A stretch of DNA of 64,000 bases from Leadbetterella lacunae (GTDB taxonomy: Bacteria; Bacteroidota; Bacteroidia; Cytophagales; Spirosomataceae), in assembly GCF_042649125.1 (NCBI RefSeq), contig NZ_JBHRYQ010000001.1:2232001-2296000 (forward strand), read 5' to 3'. The notes beneath the pieces were generated by a model, which did not search any database, had not been told where the DNA came from, and was given only the letters and a program-made list of their open reading frames with translations. This document shows positions 35,863 through 45,430 of the stretch, one piece after another (within the stretch, counting starts at the first letter, position 1; the number at the start of each line of letters is the position of its first letter). A program made the position numbers and the translations under genes.

Positions 35863-37140
35863 ATGCTCGAAAAAAAACTAGCCGAAAACAACTTACTATT
35901 TATTACCTGGACCATCATTGCCGCCTTTGGGGCATATTTTTGTACATACGCATTCCGTAAACCTTTCGCTGCTGGCATATTCGAGAATCAATATCTGTTT
36001 GGAATATCGTATAAATCTGTCTTGATAATTTCGCAAGTAATCGGCTATGTTTTATCTAAATTTATTGGAGTAAAAATAGTTTCAGAACTGAAAGCCTCAA
36101 ACCGTAAAGGTCTTATCATACTTTTGATTTCTGTAGCACAGCTATCACTTATTGCTTTTGGATTGGTACCGAAGAAATTCGGCTTCATTTTTTTATTTCT
36201 AAACGGTTTACCACTGGGCATGGTTTGGGGCATAATCTATAGCTACTTAGAAGGTCGCCGATTCACAGAACTACTCGCCATGGGTCTAAGCCTAAACATG
36301 ATAGTAACAAGTGGGATATTAAAGACATGCTATAAATTCCTGCAAGGCAAATTTAATATTTCAGAGTTTTGGATGCCTTCTTTTATAGGTTTTATAGCAT
36401 TTCCTTTATTTTTAGGGTTTGTTTGGATGCTCTCAAAAATCCCACCTCCCACTTCGAGCGACGTTTACCTAAAAACTAGCCGAAAACCCATGAGCAAAAA
36501 GCAAAAACGCTTGGTACTCAAAAAATACTTCCCAGGCATAGCTTTCGTAGCTATTTCTTATACCTTTTTAACCGGAATCAGAGACTTTCGCGACAACTTC
36601 ATTATTGAAATTTGGAATCAAATAAACCCCGAAATTTCATATACTATTTTTGCTAAAACAGAATCTATAGTTGGTTTAGTTGTCATGATTGCCATCGCAA
36701 GTTTGGTAATAATAAAAAGTAACAAAAAAGCCTTTCAGCTTTCGTCAGTCTTAATGCTTATTTGTATGGCACTGCTTGGTGTAGTAACCAATAACTTTAA
36801 AAACAACCTACTCGACCCTGAACTTTGGATGGTACTTTCCGCAGTGTTTTTCTATTTGCCTTATCTCATTATTCAAATTGCTTTTTTTGATCGAATAATT
36901 GCTTACTTACATATAAAAGCCAATGCGGGCTTCTTTGTCTACATCTGTGATTCTATGGGGTATTTGGGTAGCGTGGCCATCATATTGTATAAAGAATTTG
37001 CTGCCGCTGAGCTAAACTACCTCGACTATCTCATCACATATGCATTTGTTGTGGCAATTTTAGGTTTTTTGTTTATAGCTCTACAGTTTTTATTTTTTAC
37101 AAGCAAAGACTCAAAAGTCAAATTTAGCATGGAGTATTAA
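35863..37140 (+). CDS. DUF5690-family MFS-like transporter
   Basis: A 425-residue protein with about 12 hydrophobic helices and no signal peptide. FGAYFCTYAFRKPFAAGIFE, LSKFIGVKIVSELKA, LFLNGLPLGMVWGIIYSYLEGRR and FWMPSFIGFIAFP fit the DUF5690 family, which looks like a major-facilitator branch. ATG 35863 was chosen over TTG 35845. Family genes are, to my recollection, often next to TIGR03364 FAD oxidoreductase and PhnX-like hydrolase genes, and both lie about 1.2 kb downstream here. It is therefore the best candidate for the inner-membrane importer of the phosphonate locus, though transport has not been shown. Confidence 0.75.
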   Translation: MLEKKLAENNLLFITWTIIAAFGAYFCTYAFRKPFAAGIFENQYLFGISYKSVLIISQVIGYVLSKFIGVKIVSELKASNRKGLIILLISVAQLSLIAFGLVPKKFGFIFLFLNGLPLGMVWGIIYSYLEGRRFTELLAMGLSLNMIVTSGILKTCYKFLQGKFNISEFWMPSFIGFIAFPLFLGFVWMLSKIPPPTSSDVYLKTSRKPMSKKQKRLVLKKYFPGIAFVAISYTFLTGIRDFRDNFIIEIWNQINPEISYTIFAKTESIVGLVVMIAIASLVIIKSNKKAFQLSSVLMLICMALLGVVTNNFKNNLLDPELWMVLSAVFFYLPYLIIQIAFFDRIIAYLHIKANAGFFVYICDSMGYLGSVAIILYKEFAAAELNYLDYLITYAFVVAILGFLFIALQFLFFTSKDSKVKFSMEY

Positions 37141-37190
37141 TATTTGCGATTTCTTTGATTCTCCTTATATATATCGGCTTTAAAAATGTC

Positions 37191-38296
37191 GCCCCGCTGG
37201 GGCTTTTGTTACCCTTTCAACATCTCTTCTTTACTATTAATATTTAGCCCCGATGGGGCTATCGTTATTCACTTCTTTTCTATTAATGTTCCGCCCCGCT
37301 GGGGCTATCGATAATACTTAGATTTCACTCTTTACTATTAATATTTAGCCCCGATGGGGCTATCGTTATTCACTTCTTTTCTATTAATGTTTCGCCCCGC
37401 TGGGGCTTATGAATAATGGTTGATAGACTAATCAAGGCCCATCGGGCCGTAATTTTGGTAACTATGTAAAATAGAAATGGATATATAGCCCCAGCGGGGC
37501 GGCACTTCCTTATTTACATTAATCTTTTATATGGTATTCGCAAAAAAATATCGCCCCGACGGGGCTATGATGACTTTGTTTGCATAAGATTATTTACCAT
37601 AATGTCGCCCCGATAGGGCTTTTGTTTCTATTAATATATCGCCCCGATGGGGCTATCGTTATTCACTTCTTTTCTATTAATATTTAGCCCCGCTGGGGCT
37701 TGTGAATAATTATTGGGTAAATAATCAAGGCCCATCGGGCCGTAATTTTGGTAACTATGTAAAATAGAATTGGAAATATAGCCCCAGCGGGGCGGCATTC
37801 CCTTTTTTTTTATATTCTTTTTATGAGGTATTAGCAAAAAATGTGGCCTCGATGGGGCTTTTGTTACCCTCTCAACATCTCTTCTTTACTATTAATATTT
37901 AGCCCCGATGGGGCTATCGTTATTCACTTCTTTTCTATTAATGTTTCGCCCCGCTGGGGCTTATGAATAATGGTTGATAGACTAATCAAGGCCCATCGGG
38001 CCGTAATTTTGGTAACTATGTAAAATAGAAATGGATATATAGCCCCAGCGGGGCGGCACTTCCTTATTTATATATTCTTTTTATGAGGTATTAGCAAAAA
38101 AAATGTCGCCCCGAAGGGGCTTTTGTTACCCTCTCAACATCTCTTCTTTACTATTAATATTTAGCCCCGCTGGGGCTTTCGCTACACTCATACCATCTCT
38201 TCTTTTCTATTAATATATAATATATCGCCCCGCTAGGGCTTGGAATATTATTTTGAAACCACTCAATACATTACTATTCTTTAGCCCCGATGAGGC
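37191..38296. repeat. Cluster of 22 short GC-rich palindromes (BIME/REP-like)
   Basis: The 1.2-kb gap between DUF5690 and the oxidoreductase gene holds 22 units of 13 bp, mostly GCCCCGCTGGGGC or GCCCCGATGGGGC. They start at 37191, 37247, 37293, 37348, 37394, 37436, 37488, 37553, 37607, 37641, 37687, 37729, 37781, 37846, 37902, 37948, 37990, 38042, 38108, 38164, 38227 and 38284. The units at 37488, 37781 and 38042 are in reverse orientation (GCCCCAGCGGGGC). Those at 37436, 37729 and 37990 are a GGCCCATCGGGCC variant. Spacers are AT-rich and repeat (TTTACTATTAATATTTA, ATCGTTATTCACTTC). A block of about 190 bp from 37325 recurs near-identically from 37870. No credible gene lies here. Confidence 0.9.
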
Positions 38297-38325
38297 TATT
38301 TTACTTTTCTAAAATAAATATTGCT

Positions 38326-39468
38326 TTAAAATCCGGCTGCCTCTATTTTCATTTCTGTATATCCGGCTCCTGAAGTCATGCCTTTACCACCTATACCCGT
38401 GCAAATGTGAATCCTTTTTGATACATCATACTCAAAAACTTCGTCTTTGTGTTGACTGTATCTCCCAATCCAGCGGCGAGAAATGGCAGACTTTGGAAAA
38501 TCTAAAATTCGCTGAGCTTCAACTATCATCAACTCGTCAATGATCTCTTTTGAACCTAAGCCAAGCTTCTCCATTTCATTACAAGAGGCATATTCGTGCG
38601 AATCACCAATAATTACGCTGCCATCCGCTTCTTGTTTAAAAAGTATATGAATACCATATTTCTGCAGCAATGCATAATGAGAAAGCTTACTCAATTTCGA
38701 AAACGAAGGACACTCCTCAAATGCTTCGTACCTCCTAATAGTTAAGCCCGTAAGGATATTTGATTTTAAGTTATAATTATGCAGCGGCAATGTCTTTAGC
38801 ATTTGAAGCTGACTAACTACCAAACCACTATTTTGAAACACTTCGGGATACAATAAATTAAACACATAGCCAGAATGTACCCAAACGCGGTCGCCCAAAA
38901 ACTTTTTGCCGCTTGAGGTTTGCACACCCACCTCTGCCGAGGACTCTTCAATAGCAATAACCGTTTCATTACTTTTGAAAACCAAACCCATTTGAGCCAC
39001 CATATATGCTTGCAACTTGTGTATCATTTGGCTTGGATCTACACTTGCGTCATCTCTAAAGAAAAGTCCTTCTCTACCATAAGTTGCTTTAAAGTCCGGA
39101 AAACGATGAGCTAACTGCTCTTTTGAGAGTAGCTCAGAGGCATATCCGTTTGTATCTTGAATTTGATGCAACTCATGTATAAGTTGACATTCCTCAGCAT
39201 CAGAAGCGATGTAAACACTACCATTTTGTGTGAATGTAATATCCACTTTTTCCTGAATCTCCCCATAGGTTTCCAAGCTTCGTCTGCCTATATTACACCA
39301 TTTTTTTCCAAATCCTGATGGCACCACTTGCCCAAAGTTTTGAACAGTAGAGCCCGATGCTTGATTATCTTTTTCTACCAATAAAACTGAAAGCCCTTTT
39401 TTTAGAGCATGATAGGCACTAAATGTACCCAAAACACCTCCACCTACTACTATTAAGTCGTATTTCAT
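38326..39468 (-). CDS. TIGR03364-type FAD-dependent oxidoreductase (aminophosphonate oxidase candidate)
   Basis: A 380-residue flavoprotein with the N-terminal Rossmann motif LIVVGGGVLGTFSAYHALKKG and the DAO family pattern through to a C-terminal FAD motif (IHICTGIGGKGMTSGAGYTEM). Middle motifs include GSTVQNFGQVVPSGFGKKW and FFRDDASVDPSQMIHKL. This form of glycine-oxidase-like enzyme is the TIGR03364 group, proposed to oxidatively deaminate an aminophosphonate. It follows the PhnX-like hydrolase gene with a one-base TGATG overlap, so the two are coupled: the oxidase would make a phosphonoaldehyde that the hydrolase cleaves. Confidence 0.85.
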   Translation of the reverse strand: MKYDLIVVGGGVLGTFSAYHALKKGLSVLLVEKDNQASGSTVQNFGQVVPSGFGKKWCNIGRRSLETYGEIQEKVDITFTQNGSVYIASDAEECQLIHELHQIQDTNGYASELLSKEQLAHRFPDFKATYGREGLFFRDDASVDPSQMIHKLQAYMVAQMGLVFKSNETVIAIEESSAEVGVQTSSGKKFLGDRVWVHSGYVFNLLYPEVFQNSGLVVSQLQMLKTLPLHNYNLKSNILTGLTIRRYEAFEECPSFSKLSKLSHYALLQKYGIHILFKQEADGSVIIGDSHEYASCNEMEKLGLGSKEIIDELMIVEAQRILDFPKSAISRRWIGRYSQHKDEVFEYDVSKRIHICTGIGGKGMTSGAGYTEMKIEAAGF

Positions 39469-40199
39469 CAGTTGTTCAAAGATTTTATTTCCGTGATTAA
39501 TTCTGAAAGATTAGACAAAATACCATCATTTTCGGTGAAACTTAGTTGCTCAAGCGTATGTGTTCCGTTTGATAAGCCATAACTTTTTAAGCAACCCGCA
39601 TTTATACCAGACAACAAATCAGAAGGAGTATCGCCAATATTTATCACTTTTTTGGGATCTTCTACCCCTAATTGTTTCATAACCTTTTGAATCATATATG
39701 GAGCTGGTCGGCCTTTTTCTACCATATCAGAAGTAACCGAACAGTCTATAATGCTTTGTTCACCTGAAACAGACAGATAGTTCTCATCTAAGCCTTTAAG
39801 CCATCCTAGTTTTTCTAATATTATATCTGCAACTTTTCTATAAAAACCAGTAGTGAGTCCTATTTTTATGCCTTCTGTATTTAAATATTCAAAAACTTCG
39901 AGACAGCCCAAAGTTGGAATTACTGGGCTTTTGTAATAATGTTCTTCCAAAATTTCACAGAACAAGTCATACGATGTAAAAACATTTTCTACATATTCGG
40001 GGTGGTCTGAGCCAATTTTTTCATCCCATAAAAGTCTAAAAACTTCGATTTTAGAATATCCCTGCAAAGCCAATATTCGCTCCTCACTTACCGCCAACCT
40101 ACTATTTTTGCATGCTTCTGCAAAACAGCTTTCTACCTCTTTCCTGTCTGTAACGGTAGTTCCTGCCATATCAAAAACCACCAACTCTATCTTTGCCAT
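39468..40199 (-). CDS. PhnX-like phosphonatase-family HAD hydrolase (TIGR03351-type)
   Basis: A 243-residue HAD hydrolase. Motif I is LVVFDMAGTTVTDR, close to the DWAGTT of phosphonoacetaldehyde hydrolase; the cap has LQGYSKIEVFRLLW with a Lys; then IGLTTGFYRKVADII, VEKGRPAPYMIQKVM and INIGDTPSDLLSGINAG. GRPAPYM and GDTPSDL are hallmarks of the phosphonatase branch, which breaks C-P bonds of phosphonoaldehydes. The first ATG is 40253 but MAKIELVVFDMAG at 40199 fits the family start and was chosen. Coupled to the FAD oxidoreductase gene by a TGATG overlap. Confidence 0.85.
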   Translation of the reverse strand: MAKIELVVFDMAGTTVTDRKEVESCFAEACKNSRLAVSEERILALQGYSKIEVFRLLWDEKIGSDHPEYVENVFTSYDLFCEILEEHYYKSPVIPTLGCLEVFEYLNTEGIKIGLTTGFYRKVADIILEKLGWLKGLDENYLSVSGEQSIIDCSVTSDMVEKGRPAPYMIQKVMKQLGVEDPKKVINIGDTPSDLLSGINAGCLKSYGLSNGTHTLEQLSFTENDGILSNLSELITEIKSLNN

Positions 40200-40502
40200 A
40201 CTATCGTTTGTTTTGTAACGCAATGATAAACACACCAAAAAGAAATTCGGCATTTCCCTTGTTAAGAAATGGTTACCAAAAAAGGCTAATTCTTAAAAAG
40301 ATTTAAAAATTACTTTACATTAAAAAAACATTGGCTTTGCAATAGTTTAAGACTTTTGTGGCGACAAAAAAAAGGGCTAGACTTTTGGCAAAAAGTAATA
40401 ACAACATGAAGAATAAGACATATAAAACCTTCATTTACAAAAACTTAAAACCATTCTTTAGCTCACCTGGATTTTGAATCTTAAACTACAAACCTCTTTA
40501 TT
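40200..40502. other. Divergent promoter region between the hydrolase and susC genes
   Basis: About 300 bases without a gene. AGACTTTTG occurs twice (40350-40358 and near 40379-40387), the first preceded by TTGG, resembling but not matching a TAnnTTTG box. The susC leader would be over 100 bases long. No perfect palindrome was found, so regulation cannot be assigned. Confidence 0.4.
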
Positions 40503-43500
40503 ATGCAAAGAAAACTATTACTTCAATTTTTAAATACTGCAAAAAAAAGCACGTATTTATTCACTTTTCTTTTTTGCTTTTCGGCAAGCGTTTTCGCTCA
40601 AAAAACCATTACAGGAAAAGTAAGCGACATCAAAAACTCGGAGATTCCGGGTGTAAGTATCTTAATAAAAGGTACCTCAAACGGTACTACAACAGATGCT
40701 AGCGGAAACTACAAAATCAGTATACCTTCTACCGAAACCGTATTGGTGTTTTCATCTATTGGTTTTACTACGAAAGAAGTAAAAGTAGGCAACCAAAGTA
40801 TTTTAAACATAAATATGGCAGAAGACGCCAAAGCACTTGACGAGGTAATCGTTACAGCTCTTGGTATCAAAAAAGATTCAAAAAGAATCGGGGTATCCAT
40901 ACAGTCGGTTGACGGATCTGCGGTGATAAAAGCCAGAGAACCAAACGCGATCAATGCATTGGTAGGTAAAGTGGCTGGCTTGACGATAGGTGCTCAACCT
41001 GAGCTCTTAAGAAAGCCAAACATCTCACTTAGAGGAAACTCTGACGTGCTATATGTAGTAGACGGTGTACCTGTAAACTCTGACACATGGAACGTAAGCC
41101 CTGACGATATCGAGACCTATTCGGTACTTAAAGGGGCTTCGGCATCTGCACTTTATGGTTTTCGAGGAAAAAACGGAGCTATCTTGATTACCACCAAAAG
41201 AGGTTCAAAAAACCAAAGGGGATTCCAAGTAGATTTTAACTCTAGCACCATGATGGACAATGGCTTCATAGCCATACCGAAAGTGCAAGACGAATATGGC
41301 CCGGGAGACCACGGAAAATATGCGTTCGTAGATGGAAAAGGTGGCGGTCTAAACGACGGCGACTACGACGGTGGATGGGGACCAAAATTTGACGGTCAGC
41401 CAATTGCTCAATATGACTCACCGATTGACCCAATTACCGGCCAAAGAATCCCTACGCCATACATAGCAAGAGGAAAAGACAATTTGAAGCGTTTTTTACA
41501 ACCGGGAATCCTAAGTACCAACAACGTCTCTATCTCGGCTTCGGGCGAAAAATATAACATTCGTCTTTCGGGTTCTAACACCTTTCAAAAAGGATTGGTA
41601 CCTAACACAAAGTTAGATATCGTGAACTTTAACATGACGACAGATTATAAGTTTTCAGAGAAATTGAAGTTCGCTTCGAGTTTGCAATATAACCGCCAAA
41701 TGTCTCCGAACTTCCCAGACATCAACTACGGTCCAAACTCCATAATCTATAACATGATATTTTGGGGTGCAGCTGACTGGAGTGTAGACGATATGAAAAA
41801 CTACTGGCAGCCAGGCAAAGAGGGTATCCAACAGATATATGCAGAATACCAAAGATATAACAACCCGTATTTTATGAGTTACGAATGGCTTAGAAGTCAT
41901 AACAAAACTGATATAATTGGCCAAGCATCTATGAACTATCAGATTGCCCCTTCATTAGATGTAACGCTTCGTAGCCAAGTGACTACTTGGGACTTAAAAA
42001 GAACCGAAAAACTTCCTTACTCGGCGGGTGCATATGGCAGAGACGAACGCCGAGGTGACTACAGAGAAGACTCAAGAAGTTTATTTGAAAACAACACAGA
42101 CATCCTTTTCAAGTTTGATAAAGACATAGTTTCGGGTTTAAATGCTAAAATATGGGCCGGTGGAAACATACGTACCTTTAATTATACGTCACAGTTTGGT
42201 ACTACAGATTACCTAAACGTGCCGGGACTTTATAACTTTAATAACTCAGCCAATCCAGTAAAAATAGCCAATTTTAACTCAGACATGCGTGTTAACTCGG
42301 CGTATTATTCGGCTGACTTTTCTTTAAAAAACTACGTAACGCTTTCTACCACAGGGCGTATGGATAAACTTTCTACACTTCCTCAAGGAAACAATACGTT
42401 CTTTTACCCATCTGTGGCAGTTGCTACTTCTTTGACTGACTACATTAATTTACCTGAGTTTATCAGTTATGCCAAAGTTCGTGGATCGTATGCAAACGTG
42501 AAAGACGGTTTAACTCAGTCGTCTATTGGAGCTACGCCAGTTTCGTCTTATCCATTGGGCTATGGCGACCAATATTACTCGCCTTACGACGGACCTTCTT
42601 ACCAAAACTCAGCGGTATATTCTATTTTGACTACCTATAACAATGAACCTTCGGCTGTATTTACAAATGCACTTAACAATCCAAACCTTAAACCAAGTTC
42701 TACTTCACAAACGGAAGTGGGTATTGATTTAAAATTCTTGAAAAACAGATTGTCATTTGACGCCACGTATTTTATTTCAAACGAAGGACCAAAAATATTC
42801 CAATTGCCTATCTCGAGTATGTCGGGATACACTTCGGCTTTGGTTAATGGAATCAAAACGCGTAAAAACGGTGTAGAACTATCACTTTCGGGCTCGCCAA
42901 TCCAACATGCCGGTGGTTTTAACTGGGACATAGTAGCAAACTGGTCTACCTACAAAGAAATCTTAACAGAGATATATCCAGGAGTAGATAACCTAAATAC
43001 ATTCTTAAAAGTGGGCGACAGAGTAGATAAGTTTTACGGAAGAGCATTTGTAAGAACTCCGGACGGTCAAATCATAAATGATGCTTCTGGAAGACCGATT
43101 TACGCTCCAGTAAACCAATACTTAGGAAACATGAACCCCGATTTTGTATTCGGAATAAATAACAAATTGAACTACAAAAACATCAGTTTAAGCTTCCAGT
43201 TTGATGGGCGTATCGGTGGTGTAATATCTAACTATGTTCAAAAACAAACATTTAGAGGCGGTAGAAATATTGCAACTGTAGAAGGCGAAATGGGTGTGGC
43301 TCGTTATCAAGACTATTTAGGTGTAAAATCTTACGTAGGCGAAGGCGTACAAGTAGCAAATGGTGCGGTTATTAACTTTGATTTAGACGGAAAAGTAACC
43401 AACTACAACGAGCTTACTTATACACCAAATACCACAAAACAATACCTACAAGACTGGGTAAGCCGCTACTACAACTCAGACGAAGGAAACCTAATGAGCC

Positions 43501-43724
43501 GTTCGTTTGGCATGCTTCGCGAAGTGGTGATTGGGTATAACATTCCTACAAGTTTATTCGGAGGTAAAATCCAAAATGCTTCGGTATCATTAGTTGGTAG
43601 AAACCTATTGTATTTTGCTGAGAAAAAAGATATCGACCTTAACCAATACATTGGCGGTGGTTCTTCGAGCGTGCAAACCCCTTCTACCAGAAGATACGGT
43701 ATCAACTTAAACTTTACATTCTAA
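40503..43724 (+). CDS. SusC/RagA-family TonB-dependent outer-membrane receptor
   Basis: A 1073-residue protein. Signal peptide ends at VFAQ; a carboxypeptidase-like domain follows (ITGKVSDIKNSEIPGVSILI, ending GFTTKEVKVG), then the plug (EVIVTALGIKKDSKRIG, NISLRGNSDVLYVVDGVPVN, LKGASASALYGFRGKNGAILITTKRG) and a large barrel ending RRYGINLNFTF. It would import a substrate across the outer membrane with TonB energy. With the SusD gene 55 bases downstream it forms a classic Sus pair, but the neighbours are phosphonate and phosphoester enzymes with no glycosidase, which suggests a phosphorus-containing substrate. Confidence 0.95.
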   Translation: MQRKLLLQFLNTAKKSTYLFTFLFCFSASVFAQKTITGKVSDIKNSEIPGVSILIKGTSNGTTTDASGNYKISIPSTETVLVFSSIGFTTKEVKVGNQSILNINMAEDAKALDEVIVTALGIKKDSKRIGVSIQSVDGSAVIKAREPNAINALVGKVAGLTIGAQPELLRKPNISLRGNSDVLYVVDGVPVNSDTWNVSPDDIETYSVLKGASASALYGFRGKNGAILITTKRGSKNQRGFQVDFNSSTMMDNGFIAIPKVQDEYGPGDHGKYAFVDGKGGGLNDGDYDGGWGPKFDGQPIAQYDSPIDPITGQRIPTPYIARGKDNLKRFLQPGILSTNNVSISASGEKYNIRLSGSNTFQKGLVPNTKLDIVNFNMTTDYKFSEKLKFASSLQYNRQMSPNFPDINYGPNSIIYNMIFWGAADWSVDDMKNYWQPGKEGIQQIYAEYQRYNNPYFMSYEWLRSHNKTDIIGQASMNYQIAPSLDVTLRSQVTTWDLKRTEKLPYSAGAYGRDERRGDYREDSRSLFENNTDILFKFDKDIVSGLNAKIWAGGNIRTFNYTSQFGTTDYLNVPGLYNFNNSANPVKIANFNSDMRVNSAYYSADFSLKNYVTLSTTGRMDKLSTLPQGNNTFFYPSVAVATSLTDYINLPEFISYAKVRGSYANVKDGLTQSSIGATPVSSYPLGYGDQYYSPYDGPSYQNSAVYSILTTYNNEPSAVFTNALNNPNLKPSSTSQTEVGIDLKFLKNRLSFDATYFISNEGPKIFQLPISSMSGYTSALVNGIKTRKNGVELSLSGSPIQHAGGFNWDIVANWSTYKEILTEIYPGVDNLNTFLKVGDRVDKFYGRAFVRTPDGQIINDASGRPIYAPVNQYLGNMNPDFVFGINNKLNYKNISLSFQFDGRIGGVISNYVQKQTFRGGRNIATVEGEMGVARYQDYLGVKSYVGEGVQVANGAVINFDLDGKVTNYNELTYTPNTTKQYLQDWVSRYYNSDEGNLMSRSFGMLREVVIGYNIPTSLFGGKIQNASVSLVGRNLLYFAEKKDIDLNQYIGGGSSSVQTPSTRRYGINLNFTF

Positions 43725-43779
43725 AAAACTGAAAGTAGCACCAGCTATAAGTAAGCAATACATTAACATTAAAGTAGAT

Positions 43780-45363
43780 ATGAAAAACAAAATAATATTA
43801 TTAGGACTAGTACTGATAGCTTCCCTTAGTGGATGCGAAAAATCTTTCTCTGACTTGGAGCAAGACCCTAACAGACCGGTATCGGCACCTGCATCGCTGG
43901 TTTTGAAACAAATACAATTTGAGATGTATAACAACACTGGAAGGCCGTTTAGCGACGAGATGATCTGGAACCAGTTTTACTGCTCAAACTATAACTACTA
44001 CGGCACCAATGAATACGATTGGACCGAAATGCCCAATCATTTTTTAACCCTAAAAAATGTAGTTAAAATGGAAGCAGAAGCCAAAAGAGCAGGAGCAAAA
44101 GACATAAACCCTTACGCTGCTTTAGGTAAATTCTACAAGGCATTTTATTATGACCAAATGAGCAAAAGAGTGGGTGATTTACCATTGACGGAGGCTCTGA
44201 AAGGAACCGAAAACTTTACGCCGGCCTATGATAGCCAAAAAAATATCTATGTACAGATACTAAACTGGCTAGACGACTCAAACAGCGATTTAACCAAACT
44301 TATAGCAGCTGGAGAAAACACGGTAGCTGGAGATATATATTTTGGAGGAGACCTAAAAAAATGGCAAAAAGTGGTCAACGCATTCCAGTTGAGAATCTTG
44401 ACCACTTTAAGTGAAAAAGTAAGCGATACAGACCTAAATGTAAAAGGCCGTTTTGCCCAAATAATTTCGAATCCAGCTAAATATCCATTACCAACTGCAA
44501 ACAGCGAAAGCTTACAGTTTATATGCAACAATGTAAACAAATACCCTTCTAACCCAGATAACTTTGGTTTTGATGCTACACGTCAAAACATGTCTAAAGC
44601 ATACATAGAAAGACTAACTGAACGCAAAGACCCGAGAGTATTTGTAACGGCAGAGCCAGCGGGTGCGAGTTTGAAGGCAGGCAAGTTACCAAGCGATTTC
44701 ACGGCATATATAGGAGCTAGCTCAGGCGAAGACCTTGCCGACATGTCGTTTAAAGCGGGGGTTGACAATGGTACATTTGCTCCAGGTCAATATTCGTTTC
44801 AAAGCCGTAGCAGATATTACACCAACTACATCGGTGAGAGTGTATTTTTGGTAGGATACCCTGAGCTTTGCTTTAACATAGCCGAAGGCGTACACAGAGG
44901 CTGGGCAACAGGAAATGCAGACGAATGGTACAAAAAAGGAGTTAAAGCTTCGCTTGATTTTTATGGAATCAAAGAAGGTTCAAACACCTTCACCTATTCA
45001 AAAAACGGAGGAAGAAACGCATCTGATTTTCAGACTTTTAGCTACACATTTAGCTTAAACGACTATTTAGCACAGGCAAATGTTAAATATACAGCAGACT
45101 CAAAAGGTTTAGAGCAAATCATCACGCAGAAATACTTGGCGTTTTTTATGAACTCAGGTATGGAAGCTTACTTTAACTGGAGACGTACAGGCTTCCCTAC
45201 TTTTTATGCAGGCGTGGGCACGGGTAACTCGGGCCGAATCGCCACCAGATGGCAATATCCGCTAACCGAAAGAACCACCAATGCCGTAAACTACAAAAAA
45301 GCCATTGACAATCAGTTTGGCGGCAAAGATTCAATTTTAGACAAGCCATGGATTTTAAAATAA
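43780..45363 (+). CDS. SusD/RagB-family nutrient-binding lipoprotein
   Basis: A 527-residue surface lipoprotein (lipobox ending LSGC). It starts FSDLEQDPNRPVSAPASLVL and shows the SusD helical core (YAALGKFYKAFYYDQMSKRVGDLPLTEAL, LKKWQKVVNAFQLRILT, YPELCFNIAEGVHRGW, LNDYLAQANVKYT). It resembles the SusD-like/RagB branch (PF12771). It caps the SusC barrel and binds the substrate at the cell surface. A strong terminator follows at 45385-45417, before the PhnZ-type gene. Confidence 0.93.
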   Translation: MKNKIILLGLVLIASLSGCEKSFSDLEQDPNRPVSAPASLVLKQIQFEMYNNTGRPFSDEMIWNQFYCSNYNYYGTNEYDWTEMPNHFLTLKNVVKMEAEAKRAGAKDINPYAALGKFYKAFYYDQMSKRVGDLPLTEALKGTENFTPAYDSQKNIYVQILNWLDDSNSDLTKLIAAGENTVAGDIYFGGDLKKWQKVVNAFQLRILTTLSEKVSDTDLNVKGRFAQIISNPAKYPLPTANSESLQFICNNVNKYPSNPDNFGFDATRQNMSKAYIERLTERKDPRVFVTAEPAGASLKAGKLPSDFTAYIGASSGEDLADMSFKAGVDNGTFAPGQYSFQSRSRYYTNYIGESVFLVGYPELCFNIAEGVHRGWATGNADEWYKKGVKASLDFYGIKEGSNTFTYSKNGGRNASDFQTFSYTFSLNDYLAQANVKYTADSKGLEQIITQKYLAFFMNSGMEAYFNWRRTGFPTFYAGVGTGNSGRIATRWQYPLTERTTNAVNYKKAIDNQFGGKDSILDKPWILK

Positions 45364-45384
45364 ACCTTAAAACCACAACTTATT

Positions 45385-45417
45385 AAATCGGGGTATATGG
45401 CCCCGATTTTTCTTTTT
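45385..45417 (+). terminator. Strong hairpin between susD and the PhnZ-like gene
   Basis: AAATCGGGG (45385-45393) and CCCCGATTT (45401-45409) form a 9-bp stem with a 7-base loop, followed by a T-rich tract. It ends the susCD message or partly attenuates read-through into the catabolic genes that begin 14 bases later. Confidence 0.8.
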
Positions 45418-45430
45418 CAAATAAATAAAA

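Noticed and set aside
37631..37837. Minus-strand ORF of 68 aa inside the palindrome cluster
   Set aside because: Its sequence is read through repeated palindromes and spacers; composition and repetition explain the open frame.
37191..38296. CRISPR array
   Set aside because: Repeats are only 13 bp, in both orientations, and the spacers are themselves repeated; no cas genes nearby.
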